From the NCBI GenBank assembly GCA_043808235.1, contig JAZDFC010000095.1, forward strand, positions 220,497 through 284,496: DNA of 64,000 nucleotides, given 5' to 3'. The position numbers and the translations under genes are program-made. Shown here piece by piece: positions 63,710 through 64,000 of the stretch. This stretch comes from JAZDFC01 sp043808235 (GTDB taxonomy: Bacteria; Bacteroidota; Ignavibacteria; Ignavibacteriales; Melioribacteraceae). Positions within the stretch are counted from its first letter, which is position 1, and every line of letters starts with the position of its first letter. The notes under the pieces are model-generated. The model was not told the origin of the DNA and did not search any database. It saw only the letters and a program-made list of their open reading frames with translations.

Positions 63710-63861
63710 AACGTACTGAAATAACGCCTTAATACACTTGGCTTTAGCCACATTTAGTAATATGTTGTTATGAAAACAAATTATTAACCCCAAATTCCAT
63801 CCGGAAAACAACAAATATGATTTCAATAATTCGTACAGACAACAGCAGCAAAGATTTTCAA

Positions 63862-64000
63862 AGGGAGTGTAAATAATTTTGTGTAAATGGTTAAAGTAGA
63901 AAGAGAGGCTAAGCGGAGTGGAGCGTAGCGAAACGGAGCTTAGCCTCTCGAAAATCGCGCTTGCATTAGGCGAAAATATTTAACAAATTCTTTAACCATT
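63862..64000 (+). mobile_element. Possible end of a second insertion sequence, cut by window edge
   Basis: AAGGGAGTGTAAATAATTTT followed by GTGTAAATGG resembles the ends of IS256-family elements (from memory, not searched). AATGGTTAAAG (63886-63896) faces CTTTAACCATT at the very edge (63990-64000), and a 12-bp perfect hairpin, GAGAGGCTAAGC (63902-63913) with GCTTAGCCTCTC (63937-63948), lies between. No coding frame is visible in 63585-64000. The element call is tentative. Confidence 0.33.

Overview
The window reads as an ordinary chromosomal stretch of an A+T-rich, non-photosynthetic member of the Bacteroidota/Chlorobiota (FCB) group, most likely Ignavibacteria or a close relative. The main evidence is the type IX secretion C-terminal tail with the NYPNPFNPSTTIEY signature on the esterase at 18966-20777. 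Supporting signs are the FecI/FecR-type sigma/anti-sigma pair, a SMUG2/DUF4918-type DNA glycosylase, many signal peptides and lipoproteins, and glycoside hydrolases of families 31 and 3. This placement is inference; no rRNA or tRNA gene was found. Three readable promoters are sigma70-like: TTGACA or TTGACT, a 17-bp spacer, then TATTTT or TATATT.

Layout. 1-4968: YqeY-like fragment, a dihydropteridine-reductase-like SDR, a secreted EEP nuclease and DNA polymerase I. 5171-12477: one minus-strand efflux operon (TetR, HlyD adaptor, ATPase, TolC, ATPase, two ABC-2 permeases) resembling E. coli YbhGFSR, with its own promoter, repeats and terminator. 12690-15400: a patatin phospholipase, then a three-gene HipBST toxin-antitoxin operon behind three evenly spaced palindromic operators. 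15411-18802: a methyltransferase and an ECF sigma / anti-sigma-HEAT / DUF4097 operon. 18966-22921: secreted GDSL esterase, beta-propeller lipoprotein and a bile-acid-symporter-like permease. 23270-26759: nadB-nadC-nadA, de novo NAD synthesis. 26864-35644: solitary Phd antitoxin, methyltransferases, GT39 glycosyltransferase, SMUG2-like glycosylase, a BlaI/M56 pair, a small membrane-protein pseudogene and rlmD. 35767-42333: TetR-controlled RND tripartite efflux operon. 42440-46772: methyltransferase and a FecI-FecR-TonB-like module with no receptor. 46781-61891: GH31, alaS, outer-membrane barrel, YitT, DUF4139, GH3, a fucose-isomerase-like protein, rsgA and a ferredoxin. 62042-64000: an IS1182-type insertion sequence with a frameshifted transposase, then the probable edge of a second element.

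How the genes work together. Two export systems each have their own outer-membrane channel and TetR regulator. GH31, GH3, the GDSL esterase and the isomerase-like protein suggest degradation of plant or microbial glycans. Two separate sigma/anti-sigma operons indicate envelope signalling.

Most unusual items. (1) A HipBST-type operon whose HipS has no tryptophan and whose HipT loop reads S-I-Q. (2) Three 18-bp operators at an exact 71-bp period in front of it. (3) A near-perfect 28-bp palindrome embedded in frame in the T9SS tail of the esterase. (4) An STN-TonB fusion that appears to start at ATT, next to FecI/FecR and without a TonB-dependent receptor. (5) A small two-helix membrane-protein gene interrupted by a single in-frame TAA.
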